A stretch of DNA of 64,000 bases from Lucinisca nassula (lineage: Eukaryota; Mollusca; Bivalvia; Lucinida; Lucinidae). A program made the translations under genes and the position numbers. Positions 32,851 through 44,425 of this stretch are shown piece after piece. The DNA is taken from positions 138,076,521 through 138,140,520 of the forward strand of contig OY757013.1 in the NCBI GenBank assembly GCA_963580285.1. Reading direction: 5' to 3'. Within the stretch, counting starts at the first letter, position 1; every line of letters starts with the position of its first letter. The notes below the pieces were generated by a model. It did not search any database and was not told where the DNA came from. It saw only the letters and a program-made list of their open reading frames with translations.

Positions 32851-33078
32851 TTAACCCTTTTTGTACCAAATGGAATCTTCCATCATATATAGTGCAGGAG
32901 TCAATTTCAAAGTTTATGGGTGTCAGGTTGTGTTTTCATCAAAAACTATTTGGAAATTGGCTGAACATTTTGCAAACAGTGTAGGCCCTGATCAGACGCC
33001 ATGTTCTGCGGTGTCTGATCTGGGCCTGCACTGTTTGCCAACTACCCATTTAGGGGTTTCCGGTACTAAATGGTTTAA
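32851..33078 (+). mobile_element. MITE-2, complete
   Basis: Same ends; core with the loop CGCCATGTTCTGCGGTG. About 130 bp from the preceding copy, same orientation. Confidence 0.78.
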
Positions 33079-33368
33079 AGCAAACAATGAAATTTTTGGA
33101 GAAAATCAGGAAGAATTTCTTCTTATGGACATACTTTAAGTTCATTGGAGATCTAACTGAACATCAGCAGCCAAATTTTCTGATTGACTGGTTCATTTCA
33201 ATGGCATTTCGTTGTGATTACACAAGTACATCTGGAATGTTTACAAGGTTAGGGAAAACATGCTGAAGTGGACGGTACAATACCGGGTAGGTCTGATCAC
33301 ATTCTACACACGTCTACTTACTCTTAAAGATTGGAATCCCTTGGCCTATTTCTAAGAAAGCAAGAATT
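33079..33368. other. Stretch without recognised feature
   Basis: No gene or family recognised. Confidence 0.35.
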
Positions 33369-33383
33369 CTTTGAACAACAAGT

Positions 33384-33668
33384 TTTGTTTGTTTGATTTG
33401 AGGTTGAACATCCCCGTCAACACTGTAAAGGTCATTTTGGAGACATTGCTTCCAATTTTGTAGGACTTTTACCCGACATTGAGATGAAATGACAACTCGA
33501 GCCCTGTCGCCCAATGAAACCAATGGGGTCTATAAGCATGGACGGACCGACCCGGGCAGGCTTAGATCATCTAAGCTGTTTACCAGTACTCGTGTGCCGG
33601 TTGGTTTCAGCTCTGCGTGAAAGCATCATGCAGCCCATCTATTTCTTCAAGCCCCGATGGGCGGGGGC
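33384..33668 (-). mobile_element. SINE-A with 15-bp target duplication
   Basis: CTTTGAACAACAAGT at 33369-33383 and 33669-33683, identical. Tail TTTTGTTTGTTTGATTTGAG at left; head at right. Confidence 0.85.
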
Positions 33669-33751
33669 CTTTGAACAACAAGTCAGACAGTGGTTCAGGC
33701 AATGCTTACACTTATCCTGCTGAATAAACTAGTTTTGCTTCACCTACTTTT

Positions 33752-33845
33752 AGCTCACCTGAGCCGAAGGCTCACAAGGTGAGCTTATAATATAGGTAGG
33801 CATCTGTTGTCCGTCCGCCGTTTGTTCGTCGTCCGTCCATCACCA
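33752..33845 (+). mobile_element. HLE-11: head only
   Basis: TTAGCTCACCTGAGCCGAAG with AAGGTGAGCTTA stem and GTCCGTCC run; no body or tail of this type follows. Confidence 0.55.
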
Positions 33846-34432
33846 GGTGGTTAATGATTTTTTGATGAAATATATTTATAGAGGTCAAGAAAAATGCATC
33901 AACTTAGCTTCATTAACTATTGATGAACTACTTTCATGAATATATTGATGGAAATAAATGGAAATTCATGAACATTCATGAACAGTTCATAATGTTCATC
34001 AGCAGTTCATCAGTTCATGAACAGATTCTGAACATATAGCATTTACCTTATAAAGAGTTTTCGGTACAATGAGTGAAAAACAAACACAAAAAAACTCTGC
34101 ATGCATAAGCAAACTTTATTATTAATAAAATTCATGTTCATGTGTCATGTGATTTCACAGTATCAAATTATTATCTTAATGGATCTTTTTTAGTTTGATG
34201 ATGTATGAAATCAAAACTGTTTCCGAAATTATTTTGTTAATTCATTATATACAACTGTATGAAACATGGATGGTATCCAATGTAAGATCATTTCATGTCA
34301 CTGAGATGGCTGTGCTTGTCGTGGTTCTTTAGTTTAACGTTTTGCTGTTGTTCCTAGTCTGATTGGGTCTATTATCAGTCGACATCTAGGTTATATTGAT
34401 ATTGTCCACTTGACTATTGCAGACCAGTATTA
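33846..34432. other. Low-complexity 'ttcatgaa' patch, no gene
   Basis: 33900-34030 is dense in TTCATGAAC and ATTCATGAAC short repeats, interesting only as simple sequence. The rest shows nothing. Confidence 0.45.
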
Positions 34433-34668
34433 TTAAACCTTTTTTACACTGAATGGAATATTCCACCTAATACATAACAGAAGTTTGGGAACCAGGTTGA
34501 GCTGATTTTAGAAATTGATGTAAAATGGCTGAACATTTTGCAAATAGAGAAGGCCCTGATCAGATGCCACATTCTTGTGACGTTAAAGGGCTGAGTAAAA
34601 ACCAGTAAAATCTGGACTTTGCTCATGGCTGCTCGGACATTGGCAAACAGTGTATACATAGATCAGAT

Positions 34669-34976
34669 TGCCGGCCTCGGTAGCTCATACGGATGTGGGT
34701 CTGACTGGTGATCAGGAGGACGTGGGTTCAATACCTGCCGGGGTCGGCAACATTCTTTTGTGGAGATTGATCATGAAATCTTTTCTACGGCCGTTCTCTC
34801 CCTTCAGCTGATTCAAGAAGGGCAGTTGCCAGTTTCTGGTGAAAGAATGCACTGTACTGGTTAACCGCTTATGTATAAGCCTGCCCAGGAAAAGTGTGAA
34901 TAGGTAAACTGACCGGCTCAAAAATGACCTAACATAGTGTTGACTGGGTCGTTAAATTCCAATACAAACAAACACA
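34669..34976 (+). mobile_element. SINE-B, full length, inside a core hairpin
   Basis: Head CCTCGGTAGCTCATACGGAT and GGGTTCAATACC; body 'attcaagaagggcagttgcc'; tail 'gttgactgggtcgttaaatt' and CAAACAAACA. ATCAGAT flanks both sides; the left belongs to a core hairpin (GTGTATACATAGATCAGAT). Confidence 0.75.
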
Positions 34977-35044
34977 TATCAGATGCCCATTAAGTGGGCT
35001 TACACGATTTGTATAAAATACAGGAAGTTAAGTGTTGAAGTTCA

Positions 35045-35288
35045 GGGGCCAGTTGTTCAAAACTAACAAAGTGGTTAGTTAACATATCGTTTAAACTTTG
35101 ATCATTAAATATGGCAAATATGCTGCAATTTTTGCTGAAAAAATGTGAGCAGCTTTTGCAGACGCAAAAGCTCCTCACATTTTTTCAGCAAAAATACCAA
35201 AATTTACGATATTCTACTTGCTAGAAGAGTTAACAATATGACCACTAACGAGCTCGTTAAGCTAACGATGCTTTGAACAACTGGCCCC
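35045..35288. mobile_element. MITE-6, complete reference copy
   Basis: GGGGCCAGTTGTTCAAA and TTTGAACAACTGGCCCC ends. Core hairpin GCTGAAAAAATGTGAG against CTCACATTTTTTCAGC. About 244 bp. Confidence 0.8.
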
Positions 35289-35296
35289 AGGACCCT

Positions 35297-36053
35297 TTTT
35301 GTCCCACCTGCTTTAGCAGGAAGACATAGGCGTGCAAGTTTCCGTCCGTCTGTCCGTCCGGTGGTCCGTCCGTCCGTCCGTCTTTCCGTCAACATTTTAC
35401 ACTGGATGTCTTGTCATCGCAACTCCTCCTACACTTTTAGACCGATCATTTGGAAACTTTGCATGTGCTTTCGCCATGGTATGAAGATGCCCATGTGGTT
35501 TGGACTTAATCTTCGAATCAATTTTTGTCACTTTTTCCATATTGTGAATTTAGTCATTTTTAGGTATGCGATACGTACCTCTTGTCATCGCAACTCCTCT
35601 TACACTTTTATACTGATCATTTGGAAACTTTGCATGTGCTTTCCCATTGGTATGAGGATGCGCATATGGTTTGGACTTAATCTTCGAATCAATTTTTGTC
35701 ACTTTTTCCAGATTGTGAACTTAGTCATTTTTAACCTTCAATTGGTATACAGTAGATACCTCTTTTCATAGCAACTCCTCTTACAGTTTTATACTAATCA
35801 TTTTTAAGCTTAACATGTGTTTTCTCCATGATATGAGAATGTGCATGTGCTTAGGATATAGTTCTTGGGTCATTTTATTTCATTTTATCACATTGTGAAC
35901 TTAGTTTTTTTACCTCAATTATATGAGCTATGGATTCTTCTCAAAGCCCTATATTCATTTCTTCTGCCTTAAAGAAACTTTTATTTTGTGTGTGGGGCAG
36001 GTGGGGAGCAGGTGCGACATCAACTTCACTGAAGTTGAATCTCTGGTTCTAGC
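35297..36053 (+). mobile_element. HLE-13: element with about 170-bp units
   Basis: Head GTCCCACCTGCTTTAGCAGG and TCCGTCCGTCCG run. Three units start 'cttgtcatcgcaactcctc' near 35409, 35579 and 35758. The end has GGTGCGACATC, hairpin CAACTTCACTGAAGTTG and CTCTGGTTCTAG. Confidence 0.65.
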
Positions 36054-36260
36054 CTTCACTCTACACACAGTCAACCCAGTGCTGTTCGTACTTCAATTTT
36101 TAAATGTCATGGTTAACATCTCTGTAGACCCACATTTTGGTAGGGTACTAAAAACTGCTCCTTGGCTTATGCACTAAGTGATCCATAATTTTGCTTTTGT
36201 TTATGAAAGAAAAGTCGTAGTACATTCAGACTATGATTTATATGTAGGCAGTAATCTTAT

Positions 36261-38278
36261 TTTTAGCTCACCGTCACGTAGTGACGAGGTGAGCTTTTGG
36301 GATCACTTTTTGTCCGTCGTCCGTCGTGCGTGCGTCCGTCCGTCCGTCCGTGCGTCCGTGCGTCCGTAAACAATTTCTTTAAACGACATCTCCTCCTAAA
36401 CCACTGATCGGATTTTGACCAAACTTCACAGGAATGATCCTTAGGTGGTCCCCTTTCAAAGTTGTTCAAATGGTTCCGGTCCGTTGCACATCTAGGTCAC
36501 AGGAGCCAAAAATAGATTTTTTTCACCAAAAACTTAAAAAATCTTCTTCTCTGAAACCACAAGGCCCAGGTCTTTGATATTTGGTATGAAGCATCATCTA
36601 GTGGACCCCTACCAAGATTGTTCAAATTATAGTGCTGGGGCCAAAAATGCCCCCGCCCTGGGGCCCTTTGGTTTTACATAGGCTTATATAGGGAAAATCT
36701 TTAAAAATCTTCTTCTCTGAAACCACAAGGCCCAGGACTTTGATATTTGGTATGAAGCTTCATCTAGTGGACCCCTACCAAGATTGTTCAAATTATAGTG
36801 CTGGGGCCAAAAATGCCCCCGCCCCGGGGCCCTTTGGTTTTACATAGACTTATATAGGGAAAATCTTTAAAAATCTTCTTCTCTGAAACCACAAGGCCCA
36901 GGACTTTGATATTTGGTATGAAGCTTCATCTAGTGGACCCCTACCAAGATTGTTCAAATTATAGTGCTGGGGCCAAAACTGCCCCTGCCCCGGGGCCCTT
37001 TGGTTTTACATAGGCTTATATAGGGAAAATCTTTAAAAATCTTCTTCTCTGAAACCACAAGGCCCAGGACTTTGATATTTGGTATGAAGCTTCATCTAGT
37101 GGACCCCTACCAAGATTGTTCAAATTATAGTGCTGGGACAAAAAATGCCCCCGCCACGGGGCCCTTTGGTTTTACATAGGCTTATATAGGGAAAATCTTT
37201 AAAAATCTTCTTATCTGAAACCACAAGGCCCAGGTCTTTGATATTTGGTATGAAGCTTCATCTAGTGGACCCCTACCAAGATTGTTCAAATTATAGTGCT
37301 GGGGCCAAAAATGCCCCCGCCCCGGGGCCCTTTGGTTTTACATAGGCTTATATAGGGAAAATCTTTAAAAATCTTCTTCTCTGAAACCACAAGGCCCAGG
37401 ACTTTGATATTTGGTATGAAGCTTCATCTAGTGGACCCCTACTAAGATTGTTCAAATCATAGTGCTGGGGCCAAAAATGCCCCTGCCCCGGGGCCCTTTG
37501 GTTTTACATAGGCTTATATAGGGAAAATCTTTAAAAATCTTCTTCTCTGAAACCACAAGGTCCAGGTCTTTTATATATGGTATGAAGCTTCATCTAGTGG
37601 ACCCCTACCAAGATTGTTCAAATTATAGTGCTGGGGCCAAAAATGCCCCTGCCCCGAGGCCCTTTTGTTTTACATAGGCTTATATAGGGAAAATCTTTTA
37701 AAATCTTCTTCTCTGACACCACAAGGCCCAGGTCTTTGATATTTGGTATGAAGCTTCATCTAGTGGACCCCTACCAAGATTGTTCAAATTATAGTGCTGG
37801 GACAAAAAATGCCCCCGCCACGGGGCCCTTTGATTTTACATAGGCTTATATAGGGAAAATCTTTAAAAATCTTCTTCTCTGAAACCACAAGGCCCAGGTC
37901 TTTGATATTTGGTATGAAGCTTCATCTAGTGGACCCCTACCAAGATTGTTCAAATTATAGTGCTGGGGCAAAAAATGCCCCCGCCCTGGGGCCCTTTGGT
38001 TTTACATAGGCTTATATAGGCAAAATCTTTAAAAAACTTCTTCTCTGAAACCGCTAGGCCCAGGTCTTTGATATTTGATGTGTAGCTTCATCTAGTGGAC
38101 CTTTGCCAAGATTGTTCAAATTGTAGCCTTTGTTGATGTTTGGTATGAAGCTTCACCTTTAAGACCTCCCTCAACATTATGCACATTAAAGCCTTGGGGC
38201 CAATAATGGCCCTCTCTGGGGCACACTTGTTACACTATGGATCAGGTGAGCGATCCAGGGCCATCATGGTCCTCTTGT
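36261..38278 (+). mobile_element. HLE-14: element with about ten 166-bp units
   Basis: Head AGCTCACCGTCACGTAGTGA with CGAGGTGAGCT and CGTCCGTCCGTCCGTGCG. A lead block 'aaccactgatcggattttga' follows, then about ten units with 'cttcttctctgaaaccacaa', 'tggtatgaagcttcatctag' and 'agattgttcaaattatagtg'. End: GGTGAGCGATC, hairpin AGGGCCATCATGGTCCT, CTTGT. Confidence 0.78.
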
Positions 38279-38280
38279 GT

Positions 38281-40062
38281 TTTATATTAGGATCACTTTT
38301 TGTCTGTCATCTGTGCGTAAACAATTTCTTCAAATGACATCTCCTCCTCAACCACTGATCGGATTTTGACCAAACTTCACAGGAAGGATCCTTAGGTGGT
38401 CCCCTTTCAAAGTTGTTCAAATGATTCCGGTCCGTTGCACATATAGGTCACAGGAGCCAAAAATAGATTTTTTTCACCGAAAACTTAAAAAATCTTCTTC
38501 TCTGAAACCGCAAGGCCCAGGTCTTTGATATTTGGTATGAAGCTTCATCTAGTGGACTCCAACCAAGATTGTTCAAATTATAGTGCTGGGGCCAAAAATG
38601 CCCCCGCCCCAGGGCCCTTTGGTTTTACATAGGCTAGTATAGGGAAAATCTTTAAAAATCTTCTTCTCTGAAACCCCAAGGCCCAGGTCTTTGTTATTTG
38701 GTATGCTGCTTCATCTAGTGGACCCCTACCAAGATTGTTCAAATTATAGTGCTGGGGCCAAAAATGCCCCCGCCCCGAGGCCCTTTGGTTTTACATTGGC
38801 TTATACAGGGAAAATCTTTAAAATTCTTCTTTTCTGAAACCGCAAGGCCCAGGTCTTTAATATTTTGTATGAAGCTTCATCTAGTGGACCCCTACCAAGA
38901 TTGTTCAAATTAAAGTGCTGGGGCCAAAATGCCCCTGCCCCGGGGCCCTTTGGTTTTACATAGGCTTATATAAGGAAAATCTTTAAAAATCTTCTTCTCT
39001 GAAACTGCAAGGCCCAGGTCTTTGATATTTGGTATGAAGCTTCATCTAGTGGACCCCTACCAAGATTGTTAAAATTATAGTGCTGGGGCCAAAATTGCCC
39101 CCGCCCCAGTGCCCTTTGGTTTTACATGGGCTTATATTGGGAAAATCTTTAAAAATCTTCTTCTCTGAAACTGCAAGGCCCAGGTCTTTGATATTTGGTA
39201 TGAAGCTCTATCTTGTGGACCTCTACCAAGATTGTTCAAACTATAGCCCTGGGGCCAAAAATGCCCCCACTCCTGGGCCCTTTGCTTTTACATAGACTTA
39301 TATAGGGAAAATCTTTAAAAATCTTCTGTGAAACCACAAGGCCTAGGTCTTTGATATTTGTTATGAAGCTTCAACTAGTGGACCTCTACCAAGATTGTTT
39401 AAATTATAGCCCTGAGACCAAAAATGCCCCCGCCTTGTGGCCCTTTGGTTTTACATAGACAATTATATAGGGAAAATCTTTAAAAATGTTCTTCTGTGAA
39501 ACCACAAGGCCTAGGTATTTGATATTTGGTGTGAAATTTCTTCTAGTGGACCTCTATCAAGATTGTCCAAATTATAGCTCTGGGGCCAAAAATGCCCCCT
39601 CCCCAAGACCCTTTGGTTTTACATAGACTTATATAGGGAAATATTTAAAAATCTTCTTCTCTGAAACTGCAAGGCCAGTGTCTTTTATATTTGGTATGGA
39701 GCTTCATCTAGTGGACCTCTACCAAGATTGTTCAAATTATAGCCCTCGGGCCACAAATGCCCCCCACCTCTGGGCTCTTTAGTTTTACATAGACTTATAT
39801 AGAGATAATCTTTGAAAATCATCTTCTCTGAAACTGCAAGGCCCAGGTCTTTGATATTTGGTGTGTAGCTTCATCTAGTGGACCTTTGCCAAGATTGTTC
39901 AAATTATAACCTTTGTTGGTATTTGGTATGAAGCTTCACCTTTTTAGACGTCTCTGAACATTATGCACATTATAGCCCTGGGGTTAATAATGGCCCTCCC
40001 CGGGGCCCACTTGTTACTCTATGGATCAGGTGAGCGATCCAGGGCCATCATGGCCCTCTTGT
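38281..40062 (+). mobile_element. HLE-15: headless tandem partner of HLE-14 with about nine units
   Basis: Starts at 'ggatcactttttgtctg', missing the AGCTCACC stem. It repeats the lead block and about nine 166-bp units, and ends with hairpin AGGGCCATCATGGCCCT, then CTTGT. The three distal units are more diverged. Confidence 0.75.
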
Positions 40063-40303
40063 TTTTTGTCCTTACTATTTTCTATAAGATTTAGTTCAGG
40101 ATCTCAACGTCAGTAACCTTAAAGTTTTTTAATTAATCCATAAGTATGGATTTAATTTCGGAAGTATGATTATGAGAATTAGACAGAAGTGTGTAGCAAC
40201 TGACTTTTTAGACACTTGAGTTTTACTGGTGATTTCATTTTGGAAATAACATAACATGCCAATCACAACAATTGTTGTCTGCTTTGCCGTCTTGCCGGTT
40301 ACC

Positions 40304-40852
40304 TTAAAGGTGCATTATTGAGCTACCGGGTCTCAATTTTTTTTTTCTGGTTTTTATCTTCAATTCATACTCCTTTGTCATGTGTACACTTTTGGAGCCA
40401 AATACAGCTTCAGAACTTTGTGAAAATGGTCATTTTCATTCGTGTTTACCCTTCGCTCTGAACATGTGTTTGGAATTTCTGTTCTAAAAATAAATCTGTC
40501 ACTTTACACATATATGGCGACAGTATCGTCTCTGAGTGTCGTTACTCATGGCATGTTATTCAGCATCAAATTTTTTTCCGATTCAGGCATGGCCTAAGCA
40601 AACAAGGCCAAAAATGAACGTCGCATAACGTCACATATGGGGATTCTATTTTTGTCATGAACTAAAAATAGATCTAACTAGTGTTCGAAACCTAATTAGG
40701 GAATCCCTCTCATACTCGTTTATCTGCCATCATAATTTTTCGCATTTTTGCATAAAATGCATTCATTTGTATTGTTTCAAAGAAAAATACCGGCTATATG
40801 TATTTTATTTTTGGAAGTATTTTTTACCGACAGCTCAATAATGCACCTTTAA
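40304..40852. mobile_element. 549-bp TTAA element with AGGTGCATTATTGAGCT ends
   Basis: TTAAAGGTGCATTATTGAGC and GCTCAATAATGCACCTTTAA are exact inverted ends, with TTAA on both sides. No coding. Probably piggyBac-like non-autonomous (inference). Confidence 0.8.
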
Positions 40853-40948
40853 AGTCCTTTTTTGCAAACAGAGTGGATCCAGATCAGACTGCTCCTGTGA
40901 TCTGGGCCGATACTTTTTGCCTGTATGCCTGTATGCAAAAATATTTTT

Positions 40949-41159
40949 ATGCCCCCCCATCATATGATGCCGGGGGCATATAGTTTTTCGGTTTTTTGTT
41001 CGTGCGTACATGTGTATGTCCGTCTGTACGTGTGTGTGTACGTACGTAGGTAGGTACGTGATCCTGTAACCTCAGGTTAAAGTTTTTGTAACGGGTAGAG
41101 CCTGATTTATGAATGGCATTTGGCGGGGGCATCCGTGTCCTATGGACACTTTTTCTAGT
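40949..41159 (+). mobile_element. HLE-16: array-less element
   Basis: Head TATGCCCCCCCATCATATGA with CCGGGGGCATATAG; GTACGTAGGTAGG run; no tandem units; end GGGGGCATCC, hairpin GTGTCCTATGGACAC and TTTTTCTAGT. Only 211 bp. Confidence 0.78.
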
Positions 41160-41299
41160 TAAGAATATTTGCTAGAAGATTCGGCAGACAAAGTGCATAA
41201 GCAGACGACATTTTCAGATGTTGTTTTTCTCGGCAGCTTAAGGGTTAGTGTATACAGTCAACCCTCTTTAGTTATACAGTTAACTCTAATTTGTTTCAG

Positions 41300-41413
41300 A
41301 TGGTAAAGGAGCGTGAGGATGAATTGTACAACATGGACAATCAGAAACGTATGGAGCGTGTTCAAGACAAGTTCCCTCATGATGACCTTCAACTCCGCAA
41401 CCTTGACACTGAG
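41300..41413 (+). CDS. RhoGEF DH-domain C-terminal exon (internal, partial gene)
   Basis: Internal exon of 38 codons, phase 0 at both ends, preceded by TTTGTTTCAG and followed by GTAGGT. The peptide begins MVKEREDELYNMDNQKRMER; the Met is internal, not a start. Joined to the exon ending at 14294 it continues the helix ...AADKVRN / MVKERE. In Dbl-type exchange factors the last long DH helix at this point leads into the PH domain. The charged helical composition and phase match support one gene. No PH-domain exon was recognised downstream to 64000. The family assignment rests mostly on the first exon. Confidence 0.75.
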
Positions 41414-41448
41414 GTAGGTCAGATGGTGATGTGTTGTTATTAGCAACC

Positions 41449-41525
41449 AGGGCCCAGGTGTTCAAGTCTAAATAATTTGTCCGCTAATGTATTGATTCAA
41501 ACTTTGATCATTTAATGTCTGTTGA
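41449..41525. mobile_element. MITE-6 left-arm fragment
   Basis: 'gggcccaggtgttcaagtct' and 'aaactttgatcatttaatgt', just downstream of the DH exon. Confidence 0.5.
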
Positions 41526-41631
41526 AAGTAAGGAACGATTGCTTTGGTAATGCTTTTATCACCTACTATACCTCCTGTGCCCTAGTCACATGTTGCATTT
41601 TTGCGACCCGGAGTAGCTTTAGATTAACAAA

Positions 41632-41851
41632 TTAACCCTTTTTGTACCAAATGGAATCTTCTTTCTTATATATAGCAGGAGTCCATTTCAAAATTAATGA
41701 GTTTCAGGCTGTGTTTTCTTCAAAATTGATTTGGAAAATTGCCAAACTTTTTTTACAAATAGTGTAGGCCCTGATCAGACACCGCATTCTGCTGGGCCTG
41801 CACTGTTTGCCAGGGTACCTTTTTTGGGGTTTCCGGTACTAAATGCATTAA
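41632..41851 (+). mobile_element. MITE-2, complete
   Basis: TTAACCCTTTTTGTACC and GGTACTAAATGCATTAA. Core slightly shortened (CACCGCATTCTGCTGGGCC). Confidence 0.75.
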
Positions 41852-42084
41852 GGATGGCATATATAGCATCAAATTGTTAACTGTGTGTGTGGCATGGATT
41901 TTGAAACGCATGCACAATTTGTTTATTGTTTTGTTTATTGACTTCTGGGTTAATGATTTCATTTCGGTTTATAACTGTTAATGAGTTATTCAGTGCATTT
42001 ATTATAATAATTATATGATTCGCAGTATGTAGTACGTGTTTGCATTGCTCTTGATCAAAAGTAACTTGAATAGTTGGGGAATAA

Positions 42085-42205
42085 TTTTCATTTTTTCTTG
42101 CTTAAAACATATGTTGTGGGTACTTGTTAGAATTGCCTCCATGAGGCGATTCTAACAAGTACCCACAACATATGTATTTTCTTTTGTGAAATTAGAAAAA
42201 TTATT
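42085..42205. mobile_element. MITE-5-variant
   Basis: 'tttcttgcttaaaacatatg', GTGGGTACTTGTTAGAATTG and partner TTCTAACAAGTACCCACAAC. Confidence 0.6.
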
Positions 42206-42663
42206 TAGAATTTTCCTCGTAGCTTGGACTAATCTGGATCTATGTTTAGTCGGCAAAGCAAAAAAACAACAACAAAAAATGGCATATACGTAGATTTATT
42301 GGGGGTCAAAGACGACAACGTAATTATGTAATATAAGCAATATATCAGTGTAATGATATTTATGCAAATACAGAATGTGTATTTGACTGTCAAATTTAGC
42401 TGTTAATGTATGAATATTTGCATAGAAGATACATTAAGTCTTAACTTACTTAGTCATTTAGTGTTTTTGATGTGCTTGTTTATGAAAAACAGCGGAAGAA
42501 AAAACAGTACAAGTTGGATTACTTACTTTCATTTTATTCTGAACAGTTCTGAAGTGGATTATTCTGCCTTTGAATTTGGACATATCCGTTCTTAAAAATG
42601 GAGGGGTATAGTCAAAATCGTTAACAGGATGGAAAACGGTTACTGAATATGTACACTGTTAGC
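42206..42663. other. Stretch without recognised feature
   Basis: No gene or repeat recognised. Confidence 0.35.
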
Positions 42664-42972
42664 ATTACAAAAACATGCATATTCTAATATATTGAATTTT
42701 TTTTTTACAAAAACACCCCTATTCAAATATATTGAAAATTTTAACACCTAAGAATGAAAATGTTCAGATAAAAAATGCTGATATTTTATATATTTCTGCT
42801 CAAAACATAGATTGTGTAAACTTGTTAGAGACACCTCGCCGAGATGGTTCAAATGAGTACCCACAATATGTTTTTGAGCAGAAATAGGAAAATTAATATT
42901 CACTCCTATAATATGTTAACCCAGTTTTACTATATAAAGTTGGGTTTAAGGGGTCAGAATTACATGTATATA
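42664..42972. mobile_element. MITE-5, worn
   Basis: 'ttctgctcaaaacatagatt', 'tgagcagaaataggaaaatt' and 'acccagttttactatataaa'. Core partly lost. Confidence 0.6.
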
Positions 42973-43013
42973 GAGGATCTTTCATGAGTGCTTATGTATT
43001 ATTGAATTTATTA

Positions 43014-43340
43014 AACGAGTTGAGGGAAAGGGATAAAATGCGAGGCTTTGCCGAGCATTTTATCCCTTTTTCCCAACGATTTTGTTAAATTGAATAGTAC
43101 ATGAGCACGAATGCAAGATTCTATTTATCATATGACATTAAAAGCGTATTTTATTCACGATTGTTTACAAAAATGTCAACATTCCGCCGTTAGTACACGC
43201 AACGTCATTAAGGACGTCGTACATGTAACGTTACGGGACGTATCTAGCTAATTTGCATATTTAATCCACTAGTGGATTATCGAAAATAATACATGACGTT
43301 ATTACACTCTCAGACGCGACGTCATATGATAAAAAGGCAT
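43014..43340. repeat. Hairpin plus ACGTC-rich block
   Basis: GGGATAAAATGCGAGGC pairs with GCCGAGCATTTTATCCC (43030-43068). It is followed by a block with AACGTCATTAAGGACGTCGT and GACGTCATATGA. Same layout as 29538-29918 and 48559-48900. Confidence 0.6.
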
Positions 43341-43835
43341 TAAACAAAAACATAAAAAGAAACAAAAAAGAAAACAAAAAGAAAATAAATAAAAATAAAA
43401 AAAAAACAAAAAAAAAAAAAACAGAAAAACACAAAGTTACTAAGCACAGAAGCTCTTCAGTGCTGATATCCATGTGATTATCACTGAATCCAGATAACAG
43501 TTATCTATAGGAAACAACTATGCTATTCTTGTCATTGTGATGTCAGAGTGCTGTGTAAAAAGAAAGCTTAGTGTCAAACATTAAGTTTGCACATGTGCTG
43601 AGACAATGGCAAACAGTTTAGACACGTATCTGATGTCACTCAACTAAAAGAAAAGAATAGGAGCTAGTTGTTTTCTTTAAGAATAGGCCCTTATAGAGGG
43701 AGGTTGGGTTAGGCGAAGGTGTCGCTTATCTTGCGTCACAGGGGTGTCCAACTGATATTGGCTTACAGTTGGACAAGAACTCAGCTGTCCTTGCAGCAGG
43801 TTAGGGTGCTATTTCTTCAGATTTTACTCTTCCAT
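43341..43835. other. A-rich patch and dispersed-repeat scrap
   Basis: 43340-43430 is A/K-rich simple sequence. 43715-43812 is an antisense relative of the 14340-15025 repeat. Confidence 0.5.
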
Positions 43836-44046
43836 CTACTCTGTCCTGCTGAATATTTTAATCTCCCACACCCACTACCGATTATCAACCAATCAGATTA
43901 CTCAATGCAAATTATTGCAACAACTTCATAATCTGAATGACAAACAATGTAGATCCTGATCAGATGGCTTCATCAGAAGCCATCAGATCTGGATCTGCAT
44001 TGTTTGGAAAATAAGGCATATCCAGGCTCAGCAGGATAAGGGTTAA
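43836..44046. mobile_element. MITE-1, left end worn
   Basis: 'ctgtcctgctgaatatttta', core ATGTAGATCCTGATCAGATG with partner, right end CAGCAGGATAAGGGTTAA. Confidence 0.7.
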
Positions 44047-44077
44047 CTTTTATCTTCTACTGTCTCTTTTATCCACC

Positions 44078-44367
44078 GCCCCCGCCCATTGGGGCTTGAA
44101 GAAATAAATGGGCTGCATGATGCTTCCAGGCAGAGCTGAAACCAACCGCACATTAGTACTGGTAAACTGCTTAGAGGTTCTAAGCATGCCCAGGGAAAGA
44201 GGTGCGAGTTGGACCATCCATGCAAATAAGCCCTATTGGTTTCATTGGGTGGCTTGTCATTTCATCTCAGTGTTGGGTAAAAGTCCAGCAAAATTGGAAG
44301 CAACGTCTCCAAAATGACCTATACAGTGTTGACTGGGACGTTAAACCTCAAATCAAACAAAACAAAA
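44078..44367 (+). mobile_element. SINE-A
   Basis: Head 'cgcccccgcccattggggct', tail 'gacgttaaacctcaaatcaa' and ACAAAAC. No clear target duplication. Confidence 0.75.
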
Positions 44368-44425
44368 CCCCATTTCTCAGGGAGACAGCACAGAATGACC
44401 CACAAGGGCAATGACGTTTCCTTAA

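Larger units (their letters stand above)
40248..41247 (-). mobile_element. MITE-4 interrupted by a TTAA MITE and HLE-16
   Basis: Fragments 'tgccaatcacaacaattgtt', core AGAGTGGATCCAGATCAGAC, and 'agcagacgacattttcagat' to 'ggcagcttaagggtta' assemble into one MITE-4 in reverse orientation. Confidence 0.68.
14295..41299 (+). other. 27-kb intron of the RhoGEF-like gene
   Basis: The interval runs from GTGAGT at 14295 to TTTCAG at 41299, both in phase 0. It holds SINE-A to SINE-D copies, MITEs, HLE arrays and one transposase scrap. I found no convincing coding exon inside it. A small missed exon cannot be excluded, because DH exons of about 110 bp are hard to see among repeats. Confidence 0.6.

Noticed and set aside
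36535..39900. Regular repeats that might be read as a CRISPR-like array
   Set aside because: Units of about 166 bp are repeated in full, with no unique spacers, in clearly eukaryotic DNA.
43261..43473. Phe-rich 70-codon minus-strand frame
   Set aside because: It is the translation of A-rich simple sequence.
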